Below are positions 45,886 through 54,817 of a stretch of DNA of 64,000 nucleotides, one piece after another; within the stretch, counting starts at the first letter, position 1; the number at the start of each line of letters is the position of its first letter. The translations under genes were made by a program, and so were the position numbers. The notes under the pieces are model-generated. The model searched no databases and was not told the origin of the DNA. It saw only the letters and a list, made by a program, of their open reading frames with translations. This DNA comes from Melioribacteraceae bacterium (GTDB lineage: Bacteria > Bacteroidota > Ignavibacteria > Ignavibacteriales > Melioribacteraceae). Location of the stretch: NCBI GenBank assembly GCA_016927595.1, contig JAFGMI010000024.1, positions 62,001-126,000 of the forward strand, read 5' to 3'.

Positions 45886-46641
45886 ATGATGCAACTCGCT
45901 TTGGGTTTAATAGAAACGAAAGGATTAATAGGTGCTATTGAAGCTGCCGATGCCATGGCAAAGGCAGCAAATGTAAGGATAATAAATAAAGAGAAAAGCA
46001 CGGCTGCCTTGGTAACTATTAAAATTGAAGGTGAAGTAGCAGCAGTTAAATCTGCCGTTGAAGCCGGTGCCGCGGCTGCTCAGCGGGTTGGACAATTACT
46101 CAGCGCACATGTAATCCCACGTCCTCATTCAGAAATTGATTTCATTGTTGAAGGTAAAGAAAGAATCTTGTCACCTTCTCCGGGTGAAACCGGGATGGTT
46201 AAAAAAGCTGATAAACCCTCAAAGAGGAGTGCTAAAAAAGCTGAAGTAAAGCAGGCGGCGGCAGAAGAATTTAAAGAGATAGTTGAGGAAAATTCATTTC
46301 CGGAGCCTGTAAAGGAGGATATCAAAGAGGAGATATTTCAGGAAGAAGATGTAATTGATACAGCAACATTAGAATCCGGACAAATACCAACAGAAACTCC
46401 AGCAACCAAATCACACCTCGAAATTCTTCGCGAACAGGCAAAACAGGAATTATCCGGCGAGAGCGGGGAAGAATCTGACCAAGAAGCCGTTACTAACCTG
46501 CCGGAATTATCTGAGCTTGAAAAATTGAATGTACATGAATTAAGAAAACTCGCAAGAAGTTTAAAATCGTTCCCGATAAAGGGAAGGGATATCTCGAAAG
46601 CGAACAGACAAACTTTGCTTGATTACTTCAAAGAAATATAA
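45886..46641 (+). CDS. BMC shell protein with an extended tail ending in a Rho_N/SAP-like motif
   Basis: The 251-residue protein starts with a BMC domain (residues 1 to about 90, ending [12 protein letters not shown]), followed by an acidic-basic, low-complexity linker rich in Glu, Lys, Pro and Ala (about 95-205) and a C-terminal segment (about 207-251) with LEKLNVHELRKLARSL and NRQTLLDYFKEI, resembling Rho N-terminal or SAP helix-loop-helix units that bind nucleic acid. The pore loop reads KSTAALV instead of IGGG, implying different pore chemistry. Tails on BMC hexamers are known (EutK has a helix-turn-helix), but I do not recognise this one. It starts 5 nt after the first shell gene. Confidence 0.85.
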   Translation: MMQLALGLIETKGLIGAIEAADAMAKAANVRIINKEKSTAALVTIKIEGEVAAVKSAVEAGAAAAQRVGQLLSAHVIPRPHSEIDFIVEGKERILSPSPGETGMVKKADKPSKRSAKKAEVKQAAAEEFKEIVEENSFPEPVKEDIKEEIFQEEDVIDTATLESGQIPTETPATKSHLEILREQAKQELSGESGEESDQEAVTNLPELSELEKLNVHELRKLARSLKSFPIKGRDISKANRQTLLDYFKEI

Positions 46642-46724
46642 TTGTATACTCATTAAGATCATTCCTGTATCAACGTCAGTATTATTTCATTTTATGGTTA
46701 TGACCCTTTTTATATATTTATGAC

Positions 46725-47636
46725 ATGAAATCTAAGATTGTAACAATATCGTCTATTGCAATATTCTCGATTGTATTATGGGTATTTATTTCATTCTCGG
46801 CAGATTATTCGGCTACGATAAAAATCCCTGTAAAGTTTCATAATATACCTGAAGGGTACGCATTAAAAAATATTTCAGCCGAAGATATAAGTCTGAGCTT
46901 AAAAGGCGAAGGCTGGCAACTTGCTCAGTTAACTTTCGGTACTTCTCATTATCTCGACATAGTGATAGATGAAACAGCAATTTCCGACGAAGTGGGAGTA
47001 CGTAATTCGCTGGAGCAAAGTTCCTGGCTGCCGTCAAGTCTGCAATTAATGATGATTGAGCCTGAACAAATTAATTACTCTCTCGAAAGAATTAATTATA
47101 AGAACGTAAAAATTTCAGAACGTATTAAGCTTAATTTTAAACCGGGATACGGACTTGTTTCTGATATAACAATCGAGCCGGACACTATTATGATCTCCGG
47201 TCCAAAATCCGTAATTCAGAATATAGATACTGTATATACAGAAAAAGTAACAGTAAATTCACTTGATGCCGAGTATTCACAGGAGATTACTCTTGCAGAG
47301 ATCGAAAATGTAACATTTCCATTCAAGCAGGTATTTGTAAAATTTGATGTCCAGAAAATTGTAGATAAGACTTTCGAGAATGTATTCGTAGAAAGGCGTG
47401 GTGTTCCTCCTTCCAGGGATTTATCACTATTTCCCGAAAGAGTAGATGTAATCCTCAGAGGCGGAATTAAAATGCTGGGCAGATTGGATAATAGTTCTGT
47501 TAAGTTGTTCGTTAATTTCAGCCAGGCAATTGAAGATACACTGGGTTTCTTAGAACCCCAGATTAAAATACCATTATTTACAAGTCTGATTGACATCAGA
47601 CCCAAAAGACTTGATTACATCATTAAACAATACTGA
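46725..47636 (+). CDS. YbbR-domain membrane-anchored protein
   Basis: A 303-residue protein with one N-terminal membrane segment (IVTISSIAIFSIVLWVFISF) followed by two or three YbbR-like beta domains, seen as repeated I(K/E)VPVKFxNIPEGY-like and GLVSDITIEPDTIMISGPKSVIQNI motifs. In other bacteria YbbR (CdaR) proteins regulate the cyclic-di-AMP cyclase CdaA, which is not next to this gene. The next gene, tmk, starts 2 nt after its stop, so it is cotranscribed with tmk. The role is uncertain. Confidence 0.8.
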   Translation: MKSKIVTISSIAIFSIVLWVFISFSADYSATIKIPVKFHNIPEGYALKNISAEDISLSLKGEGWQLAQLTFGTSHYLDIVIDETAISDEVGVRNSLEQSSWLPSSLQLMMIEPEQINYSLERINYKNVKISERIKLNFKPGYGLVSDITIEPDTIMISGPKSVIQNIDTVYTEKVTVNSLDAEYSQEITLAEIENVTFPFKQVFVKFDVQKIVDKTFENVFVERRGVPPSRDLSLFPERVDVILRGGIKMLGRLDNSSVKLFVNFSQAIEDTLGFLEPQIKIPLFTSLIDIRPKRLDYIIKQY

Positions 47637-47638
47637 TT

Positions 47639-48247
47639 ATGTTCATAACTTTTGAAGGACTTGATTTCTGCGGCAAATCCACGCAGGTAAAATTATTAGC
47701 CGATTACCTGAGAGGCAAAGGACAGAATGTGGAATTGATTCGTGAACCGGGAGGTACTTTTATTTCCGAGAAGGTAAGAAGAATATTACTGGACCGTGAA
47801 AACCATGATATGACAATTGAAACGGAACTTTTATTGTTCTCCGCCAGCCGCTCTCAACTTGTCAGGGAAATCATAATTCCACTTCTAAAAAAAAACTACT
47901 ATGTAATTTCCGACAGGTTCCATGACTCATCTATTGCATATCAGGGATACGGAAGAGGAATCGACATACATAAAGTGAAAGAGATTCAGAGCTTCGCAAT
48001 AGATGCTGCTAACCCTGATATTACATTTTTCATCGACATACCTCTAGATGAAGTGAAACGCAGGAGAAACAAATTTGAACCGGAATCATGGGATAGAATT
48101 GAAATATCGGTAGATGATTTTTATAAAAAAGTAAGGGATGGGTATCTTGAACTTGCAGAAGCTGAAAACAGATTTCGTATTATCAATGGTCTGAATTCAA
48201 TTGAACAAATTCATGATCAGATTGTAAAAGAAATTGAAAATCTCTGA
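47639..48247 (+). CDS. tmk: Thymidylate kinase
   Basis: The 202-residue enzyme phosphorylates dTMP to dTDP. The P-loop is FEGLDFCGKSTQ (residues about 4-15), the DR(F/Y) motif is SDRFHDSSIAYQGYGRG, and the LID region is RRRNKFEPESWDRIE. The usual Gly in the P-loop is Phe (DFCGKST), a tolerated change at that place. Length is normal. It is 2 nt downstream of the YbbR gene and 17 nt upstream of the CtpA protease gene. Confidence 0.95.
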   Translation: MFITFEGLDFCGKSTQVKLLADYLRGKGQNVELIREPGGTFISEKVRRILLDRENHDMTIETELLLFSASRSQLVREIIIPLLKKNYYVISDRFHDSSIAYQGYGRGIDIHKVKEIQSFAIDAANPDITFFIDIPLDEVKRRRNKFEPESWDRIEISVDDFYKKVRDGYLELAEAENRFRIINGLNSIEQIHDQIVKEIENL

Positions 48248-48264
48248 TTTAAACAGGAAATGAA

Positions 48265-49923
48265 ATGAAATACAAATATAGATATTTGCTCGCTTTACCT
48301 GTATTGCTGTTTGTGACCGGATTTATTAGAGGCGATGAGGATATATTTTTTAAAATATCAAAAAGTATAGATCTCTTCGGAAGAGTATACAAAGAGGTTG
48401 CTCTTAATTATGTAGATAATATTGATCCTGAAGAGTTTATGCTGAGCGGTATAAAAGGTATGCTCACGACCCTTGATCCATATACAAATTTTATCGATGA
48501 AACGCAGAAGAAAGATCTTGATTTCATGACAAAAGGAAAATATGGCGGCATCGGTGCCAGTGTCGGATTAAGAAACAACAGGGTTACCATTATTGACTTG
48601 ATTGAAGGTTATTCTGCACAAAGACAGGGAATAAGGATTGGAGATATAATTAAAGAAATTAATGGAGTCTCGATTACCAGAGAGAATTATGATTTGATCG
48701 GTGAATATTTACAGGGAGAACCAGGGGAAATTGTGAAGATGGTGATTGAACGAGAAGGAGATAACGAGAACCTGATCTTTAACATGCCTCTCGAGGAAGT
48801 TCAGGTTAAAAATATTACCTATTACGGATTTTTTCCTGCAGCTTCGAATAATGCTTATCTTAAGTTGAGCAGCTTTTCAAGATCTGCCGGGGATGAAATA
48901 AGACGAGCCATTGGTGAATTATCTAAACAAAAAAAAATCGAAGCGATTGTGCTGGATTTACGGGGTAATCCGGGTGGGCTTCTTGATCAGGCAATAGATG
49001 TCGCGGAGAAATTTCTTAAAAAAGACCAGCTGATAGTTTCCGTTATCGGCAGAGATACTACGAAAATCACGAAGTATTTTGCAAAGGAAGAGCCGGTAGC
49101 ATCCGATAAAAAGCTGGTAGTACTTGTTAACGAGCAAACAGCTTCAGCTTCTGAAATTGTAGCGGGAGCAATTCAGGATCACGACAGAGGTATAATAATT
49201 GGTACGCAGTCATTCGGGAAAGGACTTGTGCAGACACTTGTTCCTATGCCTTACAACTCATCTTTGAAAATTACGACAGCACGGTACTATACGCCCAGTG
49301 GAAGATGTATTCAGAAGATAAACTATTCCGATCAGAACAAAGTTATCACGAATAATCCTATTAAATCTGTACACGAGTATCAAACAGATAATAATAGGAA
49401 GGTCTACGCTTCAGGCGGTATCGAACCGGATACCGTCGTAACAAATAATTCTTCTTCCCGGCAGGTGGAGCAGTTATTGGCACGGGGAATGTTCTTCAGA
49501 TTTGCTACAAGTTTTTTTAATAATAATTCTGATATGAGTCTGGATACTTTTACGAAGGATGAATACCTTATTGAATTTATAAGTTACCTTCGTACGCAGG
49601 AATATAGTTACTCGATGAAGTCCGAAAAATTACTTCAGGAGTTAAAAGAACTGGTAGAAAAAGAAGGTTACGGCGTTGATGTGAAAACCGATGTTGAAAA
49701 TTTAATTTCAAAGCTGAATGATCTTAAAATAGATGAATTAGAACTTTACAGAGATGATGTTGTCTCGAATATCAGAAAAGAGCTGGTTGCAAGAATAAAA
49801 GGCAGGGATGCCAGAATTCTTGAATCACTAACGCACGATAAACAAATTGAACTGGCGTTGAAAATTCTTGGTGAAGAGAAGACTTATATAAATTTACTTG
49901 CACTGGCATACAGTGATAATTGA
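48265..49923 (+). CDS. Carboxyl-terminal processing protease (S41, CtpA/Prc type)
   Basis: A 552-residue periplasmic serine protease with an N-terminal signal or anchor, a PDZ domain (about residues 95-175: GIGASVGL, SAQRQGIRIGDIIKEINGVSI), and the S41 catalytic domain with Ser296 in TASASEIVAG and Lys319 in GTQSFGKGLVQ, the Ser-Lys dyad of the CtpA family. It should trim the C termini of envelope proteins. The C-terminal 150 residues are helical and charged. It starts 17 nt after tmk and overlaps the next gene. Confidence 0.93.
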   Translation: MKYKYRYLLALPVLLFVTGFIRGDEDIFFKISKSIDLFGRVYKEVALNYVDNIDPEEFMLSGIKGMLTTLDPYTNFIDETQKKDLDFMTKGKYGGIGASVGLRNNRVTIIDLIEGYSAQRQGIRIGDIIKEINGVSITRENYDLIGEYLQGEPGEIVKMVIEREGDNENLIFNMPLEEVQVKNITYYGFFPAASNNAYLKLSSFSRSAGDEIRRAIGELSKQKKIEAIVLDLRGNPGGLLDQAIDVAEKFLKKDQLIVSVIGRDTTKITKYFAKEEPVASDKKLVVLVNEQTASASEIVAGAIQDHDRGIIIGTQSFGKGLVQTLVPMPYNSSLKITTARYYTPSGRCIQKINYSDQNKVITNNPIKSVHEYQTDNNRKVYASGGIEPDTVVTNNSSSRQVEQLLARGMFFRFATSFFNNNSDMSLDTFTKDEYLIEFISYLRTQEYSYSMKSEKLLQELKELVEKEGYGVDVKTDVENLISKLNDLKIDELELYRDDVVSNIRKELVARIKGRDARILESLTHDKQIELALKILGEEKTYINLLALAYSDN

Positions 49924-50695
49924 ACTGTTAGTTCTTATTCTCGGGGGTTTTACTGCCGGAATTCTTTCAGGAATGATTGGAATAGGAGGCGGATTGGTAT
50001 TCGTCCCTCTGTTGTTATTCTTATATAATCCGGATCCTGGAATTTCTTCTAATACAATTTTGATGATAATTTCCACCTCACTGTTCGCCGGAAGTTTTGC
50101 TTCTTCAAGCTCTGCTTTTAGTCATCTGCTGCATAAAAACATTGATCTTAAAAAAGCATTACTATTAAGTGTTAGCAGCGGCTTAAGTGCTTTTACAGTA
50201 CCGATTTTTATATCTGATTTCAACATGAATTTTGTGGAATTCTTATTAGCTGTAATTCTTTTCGTTGTTGCAATACTGCTTTTTTTCGATTCGAAAATCG
50301 ATAGTAATTTCAGATTCAGATTAAATGATAAACTACTTATCCTCTGGGGATTGATAATAGGATTTATATCCGCTGCAGGAGGTATAGGCGGAGGAGTGTT
50401 TTATGTGCCCGTACTTTACTACCTATTTGGTCTGGATGTAAAAAAATCGGTAGGTACATCTGTAACAGCAGTTTCAGCTACGATGATCGTTGCGACCATA
50501 TCGTATTTAATTAATATGAAATATTCAGAGGAAATAATTTATCTTCATGCGGGATTAATTCTCGGTATTACTGCAATTATCGGGGCAGTTATAGGTGCAG
50601 GGCTGACGATGAGGATTAATCCATACGTAATAAAAAAGATATTTTCATTATTTTTAATTATTACTGTGATTAAAATTATAACTGCGATTATATGA
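49913..50695 (+). CDS. TauE/SafE-family membrane transporter (DUF81)
   Basis: A 260-residue integral membrane protein with about eight hydrophobic segments. The two family repeats are seen as LSGMIGIGGGLVFVPLL and FISAAGGIGGGVFYVPVL, the conserved GxxGIGGG motif of TauE/SafE proteins that export sulfite, sulfoacetate or other sulfur anions. The substrate cannot be read. It starts at GTG 49913, overlapping the protease gene by 11 nt (TTG 49898 is also in frame), and the next gene overlaps its stop. Confidence 0.85.
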   Translation: MIIELLVLILGGFTAGILSGMIGIGGGLVFVPLLLFLYNPDPGISSNTILMIISTSLFAGSFASSSSAFSHLLHKNIDLKKALLLSVSSGLSAFTVPIFISDFNMNFVEFLLAVILFVVAILLFFDSKIDSNFRFRLNDKLLILWGLIIGFISAAGGIGGGVFYVPVLYYLFGLDVKKSVGTSVTAVSATMIVATISYLINMKYSEEIIYLHAGLILGITAIIGAVIGAGLTMRINPYVIKKIFSLFLIITVIKIITAII

Positions 50696-50976
50696 TTTTA
50701 AAAACTATCCATAAAGATGCCTCGCTTGATACATGTCCCGAATGCAAGACTGCCGGAGCATTAAGACGGTCTCGTGCGAGGAATTTCCGGGAAAATATAA
50801 TCAAGAGGTCAAAAATATTCAATATCTACAGGTGTCGTGAATGCGGCTGGCGGGGCGTAAAAACTTCCTTCAGTTTCAGAAAAATTTCTTTAAAAGTTAT
50901 ACTGTTTGATATATTGCTGATATTAATTTCAGCCCTCATTATCAGGTACATTATAATTCGTTTTGTTATGAACTAG
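50692..50976 (+). CDS. Small zinc-ribbon membrane protein
   Basis: The 94-residue protein has a CPEC...CREC zinc ribbon in the N-terminal half (residues about 15-52) with a basic stretch between the pairs, and a single membrane segment near the C terminus (VILFDILLILISALIIRYIIIRF). It overlaps the transporter gene by ATGA and is likely coupled to it. I do not recognise a family beyond the ribbon; a metal- or nucleic-acid-binding membrane protein is possible. Confidence 0.65.
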   Translation: MILKTIHKDASLDTCPECKTAGALRRSRARNFRENIIKRSKIFNIYRCRECGWRGVKTSFSFRKISLKVILFDILLILISALIIRYIIIRFVMN

Positions 50977-51068
50977 TTTCCTGCAAACCTTTCCAAATAA
51001 TTACAAATACATTAATTTTATTTACTGAAAATATTGATTTTTGACTAGATGAACATTGAGGAGGTATT

Positions 51069-52979
51069 ATGACAACCAAAGAACATCAATCGAAGCATTA
51101 CGAGTTCAAGGCAGAAGTTAAACAACTGTTAAACATTCTGGTGCACTCGTTATACACGAACAGGGAAATATTCCTTCGTGAGCTGATATCGAACGCATCT
51201 GACGCCCTGGATAAATTACGCTTTGAATCTAATCGAGGTACCGAAATAGATGAAAGCGAACTACCTTTGGAAATTGTGATCGAGCTTGACGAAAAATCGA
51301 ACACAATAACGATTACCGATACGGGAATCGGAATGACTGAAGAGGAGATTATCACGAATATAGGTACAATTGCCAAATCCGGTTCTGCTGAATTCATAAA
51401 GCAGCTCAGCGAATCTAAGGCTGAGGCAAATAATATCATCGGTAAATTCGGTGTCGGGTTCTATTCGGTTTTTATGGTTGCCGAAAAAGTTGAACTTAAA
51501 ACCAGGTCTTATAAAAAAGATTCTGCTTCATACCTTTGGATATCTGATGGACTGGGCAACTATGAGATAAAAGAAATAGAGGAATCGGCTCAGCGAGGGA
51601 CAAGCATAAAAGTCTTTTTAAAGGACGACTCGAAGGAGTTTACTCAGAAATACAGAGTTGAAGAGATAATAAAGAAACATTCCAATTTTGTATCCTTCCC
51701 GATTAAGATTGGTGACAACAGAGTAAACACGGTTGCAGCTATCTGGAGAGAACCGAAATCCTCTGTTAAAAAAGAGCAGTACAACGAATTTTATAAATTC
51801 CTGAGTTATGATACCGAGGAACCGCTGGAGGTTATTCACAAATCGGTTGATGCTCCAATCCAGTTTAACTGTCTTCTGTTCATCCCTTCGAAAAATATTG
51901 ATATTTTCGGTTTTAACCGTGAGGATTATGGTCTCGATTTATATGTTCGCAGAGTATTAATCCAGCACAAAAACAAAGATTTGCTGCCAGAGTACCTGAG
52001 CTTTGTGAAGGGTGTTGTGGACTCGGAGGATTTACCTCTGAACATTTCAAGAGAAACACTTCAGGAAAATTTAATCTTTACAAAGATTTCCAACAGCGTT
52101 ACTTCGCAAGTACTGAATACACTCGAAAAAATTTCGAAAGAGGATAAAGAGAAATACAATATTTTCTGGGAACAACACGGGAAGATATTTAAAGTTGGTT
52201 ACGGTGACTACGCTAACAGAGAAAAGTATATGGAACTGCTTAGATTTGATTCGTCCAATAATTTTAAGAATAAAGAGCTGACATCACTGTCTGAGTATGT
52301 AAGCCGTATGAAGCCTGATCAAAAAGAAATATATTATCTTTTCGGTGCCAGCAGGGAAGCGTTGGCGATGGATCCTCATCTCGAGATATTCAGGAGGAAA
52401 GGTATTGAGGTTTTATATCTTACCGATCCCGCAGATGAGTTTATCATGAGTTCTTTGTTCAAGTATAAGGATTATGATCTGAAATCGGTTGATCAGGCGG
52501 ATTTAAACAAACTGGATAATCTGAATGATGTTGAACAATCTGAGAAAAAAGTTGAAGATCTTTCGAAAGATGATGAGTTGCAGTTAACAAGCCTTCTTTC
52601 TAAAATGAAAGAATATCTTGGCGATAAAGTTACCGAAGTTAAGGTATCAGGCAGACTTCAGGACAGCCCGGCATGCCTGGTTAACACCGATAACACTATG
52701 TCGTCGTCGATGCAAAAAATTATGAGTATTGTGAACAAGGACACGGCAGTTCCCAAAAAAATATTGGAAATTAACCGGGATCATTCGCTGGTGCGTAATA
52801 TGCTGAAGGTCTTCAAATCGAACCCGAACGATGAATTTATTAAAGATGCTACAGACCAGCTCTACGAATCTTCCCTACTTCTTGAAGGCTATCTTTCCGA
52901 TCCTCATAAGCTGGTTGCCAGAATTAATAAGCTGCTCACAGAATCGAGTGAATGGTATTCAAAACTAAAAAATATTTAA
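51069..52979 (+). CDS. htpG: Heat shock protein HtpG (Hsp90)
   Basis: HtpG is the bacterial Hsp90, a dimeric ATP-dependent folding chaperone. The 636-residue protein has the N-terminal ATP domain (ELISNASDALDKLR, then TITDTGIGMTEEEI, GTIAKSGS, GKFGVGFYSVFMV), the middle domain (NISRETLQEN), and the C-terminal dimerisation domain. The length is typical. A strong ribosome-binding site GAGGAGG is 6 nt before ATG 51069. It has 92 nt upstream from the previous gene and no recognisable CIRCE element. A hairpin terminator follows. Confidence 0.97.
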   Translation: MTTKEHQSKHYEFKAEVKQLLNILVHSLYTNREIFLRELISNASDALDKLRFESNRGTEIDESELPLEIVIELDEKSNTITITDTGIGMTEEEIITNIGTIAKSGSAEFIKQLSESKAEANNIIGKFGVGFYSVFMVAEKVELKTRSYKKDSASYLWISDGLGNYEIKEIEESAQRGTSIKVFLKDDSKEFTQKYRVEEIIKKHSNFVSFPIKIGDNRVNTVAAIWREPKSSVKKEQYNEFYKFLSYDTEEPLEVIHKSVDAPIQFNCLLFIPSKNIDIFGFNREDYGLDLYVRRVLIQHKNKDLLPEYLSFVKGVVDSEDLPLNISRETLQENLIFTKISNSVTSQVLNTLEKISKEDKEKYNIFWEQHGKIFKVGYGDYANREKYMELLRFDSSNNFKNKELTSLSEYVSRMKPDQKEIYYLFGASREALAMDPHLEIFRRKGIEVLYLTDPADEFIMSSLFKYKDYDLKSVDQADLNKLDNLNDVEQSEKKVEDLSKDDELQLTSLLSKMKEYLGDKVTEVKVSGRLQDSPACLVNTDNTMSSSMQKIMSIVNKDTAVPKKILEINRDHSLVRNMLKVFKSNPNDEFIKDATDQLYESSLLLEGYLSDPHKLVARINKLLTESSEWYSKLKNI

Positions 52980-52993
52980 AAAAATACTTTTAA

Positions 52994-53019
52994 AGCGATA
53001 GGTGTAAAAACCTATCGCT
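52994..53019. terminator. Bidirectional terminator between htpG and the DnaQ/GIY-YIG gene
   Basis: A perfect 10-bp stem AGCGATAGGT (52994-53003) / ACCTATCGCT (53010-53019) with a 6-nt loop lies between the two convergent genes; it includes the stop codon of the minus-strand gene. The flank is T-rich on the minus-strand side, so it works best for that gene, and it may also end htpG. Confidence 0.75.
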
Positions 53020-54670
53020 GATTCATTGCAACTGTTCGGATTAGGTGATCTGCCGAATCAAATTCTTTAAGATAATAAACGCTGAGTCGGTTTCTGTGTT
53101 TTACAAACCAGCTCAATGCTATTTTCAATCTTTCGAGATCCTTGCTGCTCAGCTCCCTGAATAAATGCTGTGTGCCAGCATAAAAATCAATAACTGCCTG
53201 TTCGAAAATCTGTGCGTGTTCAAGTATATAGTTCCGGATAAAAACTTTTCCTTCAACCAGTAATATATAATCATCGTTTCGTGCACCTTTAATTTTAACA
53301 AGTACACATGCATTATTAACAGGGGAGGATAGTATGAGTGTCTTATGAAGCTGATTTAGTATAAGGTTAATAGTATCTCTGATAACGGCTGCTTCTTCAT
53401 ATTTTTTTTGTCCGGCAAGGTTTTTCATTTTAAGTAGCAACCTGTCGACAGCATGCTGATTTTTCCCCTCCAGAAAATCATATACACTTCGAAGCTCTTC
53501 TTCATATTGTTCAATAGAATTTGTTATACAGGGAGCCAGGCATCTTTCAATATCGCTCAGGTAACATTTTAAACCTTTAGCCAGTTCTTTATCCGTGCAT
53601 TCTCTCAGCATGAAAGTCCGATTAACGATATCGACCATCGATCTTGCGGTATCACTGCTGTTATACGGACCGAAGTAATCATTCCCGTCAAAATCAAATT
53701 TGGATGTAACTTTAGGTATGTTGTACTTGATCTCCTTATTAAAACAAATAAAATAATTCTGAGAATATTTTTTAAGCTGCGAATTGAAGCAGGGTTTGTG
53801 CAGTTTTACCAGTTCCGCTTCAAGTATTAGTGCAGTCAATTCTGTATTTGTTTCAATGTGCTCGAGCCTTACAGCCCTCTGGGTTATCTTCCTGGATTTT
53901 CGGACCGCTGTACTCGAAAAATGATTTGATACACGTTTCGGGAGAGATTTAGCTTTCCCGATATATATTACATTACCTTCGCGATCTTTGAATAAATAAA
54001 CCCCAGGTCCCTCTCCGATTTCTGAGAAGTCGTTAAGCAGACTTTTTTTTACTAATCTGAAACTTTTTCTTTCGGGTATTGATGCCTGGAATTTTATCGT
54101 TTCATCGAGAGTTTCGATATTGTGTTCACTATACAACTCATCAAACATTCTGATCAATACTTTCGCAGTTGCCCTGGCATCCTCAGCCGCACGGTGAGCC
54201 TTCTTAATTCTTATATTAAAATATTTGATCAGACTTCCCAACGATTTGCTCTTCAATCCGGGGTATAATTTTCTTGCAAGCTTTAACGTACACATCGTTT
54301 CATTGCCGGGCAATTCATAACCTGCAATTTGAAGTTCCTTCTTCAAAAATGAATAATCGAAACTCAGGTTATGCGCAACAAGAACACTATTCCCTATAAA
54401 AGAAATAATTTCAGGGAGTTTTTCTTCAAATAAAGGAGCGTTATCAACATCTTCCTGACTTATGCCGGTTAACCGGGTTATGAAAAAAGGCAATTCAGTT
54501 AACGGATTGAAAAGTGTCGAGTACTGGTCAACGATTTTGCTGTTCTTGACTTTAACAATTCCAATTTCAATTACACGGCTGTTTTGTGGCGATGTGCCGG
54601 TGGTTTCAAAGTCGAAAACTGCAAATTCGCTCTTTTTAATTAATTTATCTGAATTTTTATATCCGGACAA
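53012..54670 (-). CDS. DnaQ-like exonuclease fused to a UvrC/Cho-like GIY-YIG nuclease
   Basis: The 552-residue protein joins two nucleases. Residues about 14-175 are a DEDDh exonuclease: FDFETTGT, VAHNLSFDYSFL and HRAAEDARATAKVL supply the acidic and His residues. Residues about 218-300 are a GIY-YIG domain (GVYLFKDREGNVIYIGKAKSL), followed by a UvrC-like region with CLAPC cysteines and a UVR-like segment (LAGQKKYEEAAVIRDTI). The same fusion is known in actinobacteria and other phyla; it may act in nucleotide excision or mismatch-like repair but lacks the UvrC RNase H half. The start is TTG 54670; an upstream stop rules out a longer form. It stands alone. Confidence 0.9.
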   Translation of the reverse strand: MSGYKNSDKLIKKSEFAVFDFETTGTSPQNSRVIEIGIVKVKNSKIVDQYSTLFNPLTELPFFITRLTGISQEDVDNAPLFEEKLPEIISFIGNSVLVAHNLSFDYSFLKKELQIAGYELPGNETMCTLKLARKLYPGLKSKSLGSLIKYFNIRIKKAHRAAEDARATAKVLIRMFDELYSEHNIETLDETIKFQASIPERKSFRLVKKSLLNDFSEIGEGPGVYLFKDREGNVIYIGKAKSLPKRVSNHFSSTAVRKSRKITQRAVRLEHIETNTELTALILEAELVKLHKPCFNSQLKKYSQNYFICFNKEIKYNIPKVTSKFDFDGNDYFGPYNSSDTARSMVDIVNRTFMLRECTDKELAKGLKCYLSDIERCLAPCITNSIEQYEEELRSVYDFLEGKNQHAVDRLLLKMKNLAGQKKYEEAAVIRDTINLILNQLHKTLILSSPVNNACVLVKIKGARNDDYILLVEGKVFIRNYILEHAQIFEQAVIDFYAGTQHLFRELSSKDLERLKIALSWFVKHRNRLSVYYLKEFDSADHLIRTVAMNQR

Positions 54671-54817
54671 TGTTTACTTTTTTTTCTTCCGAATATAACC
54701 ATCTTCCCTTAAAATAATAATTAGGAATATTTATTTTGAATTTATATTTACTGACAATAGAGCGGTTTTATATTGGAGTCATTTTGAATATATTTACTTT
54801 ATAATTATCTGAGTATT

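Noticed and set aside
45599-46641. Complete microcompartment operon
   Set aside because: No vertex protein, trimer shell protein or core enzyme is adjacent; only two hexamer-type genes are present.
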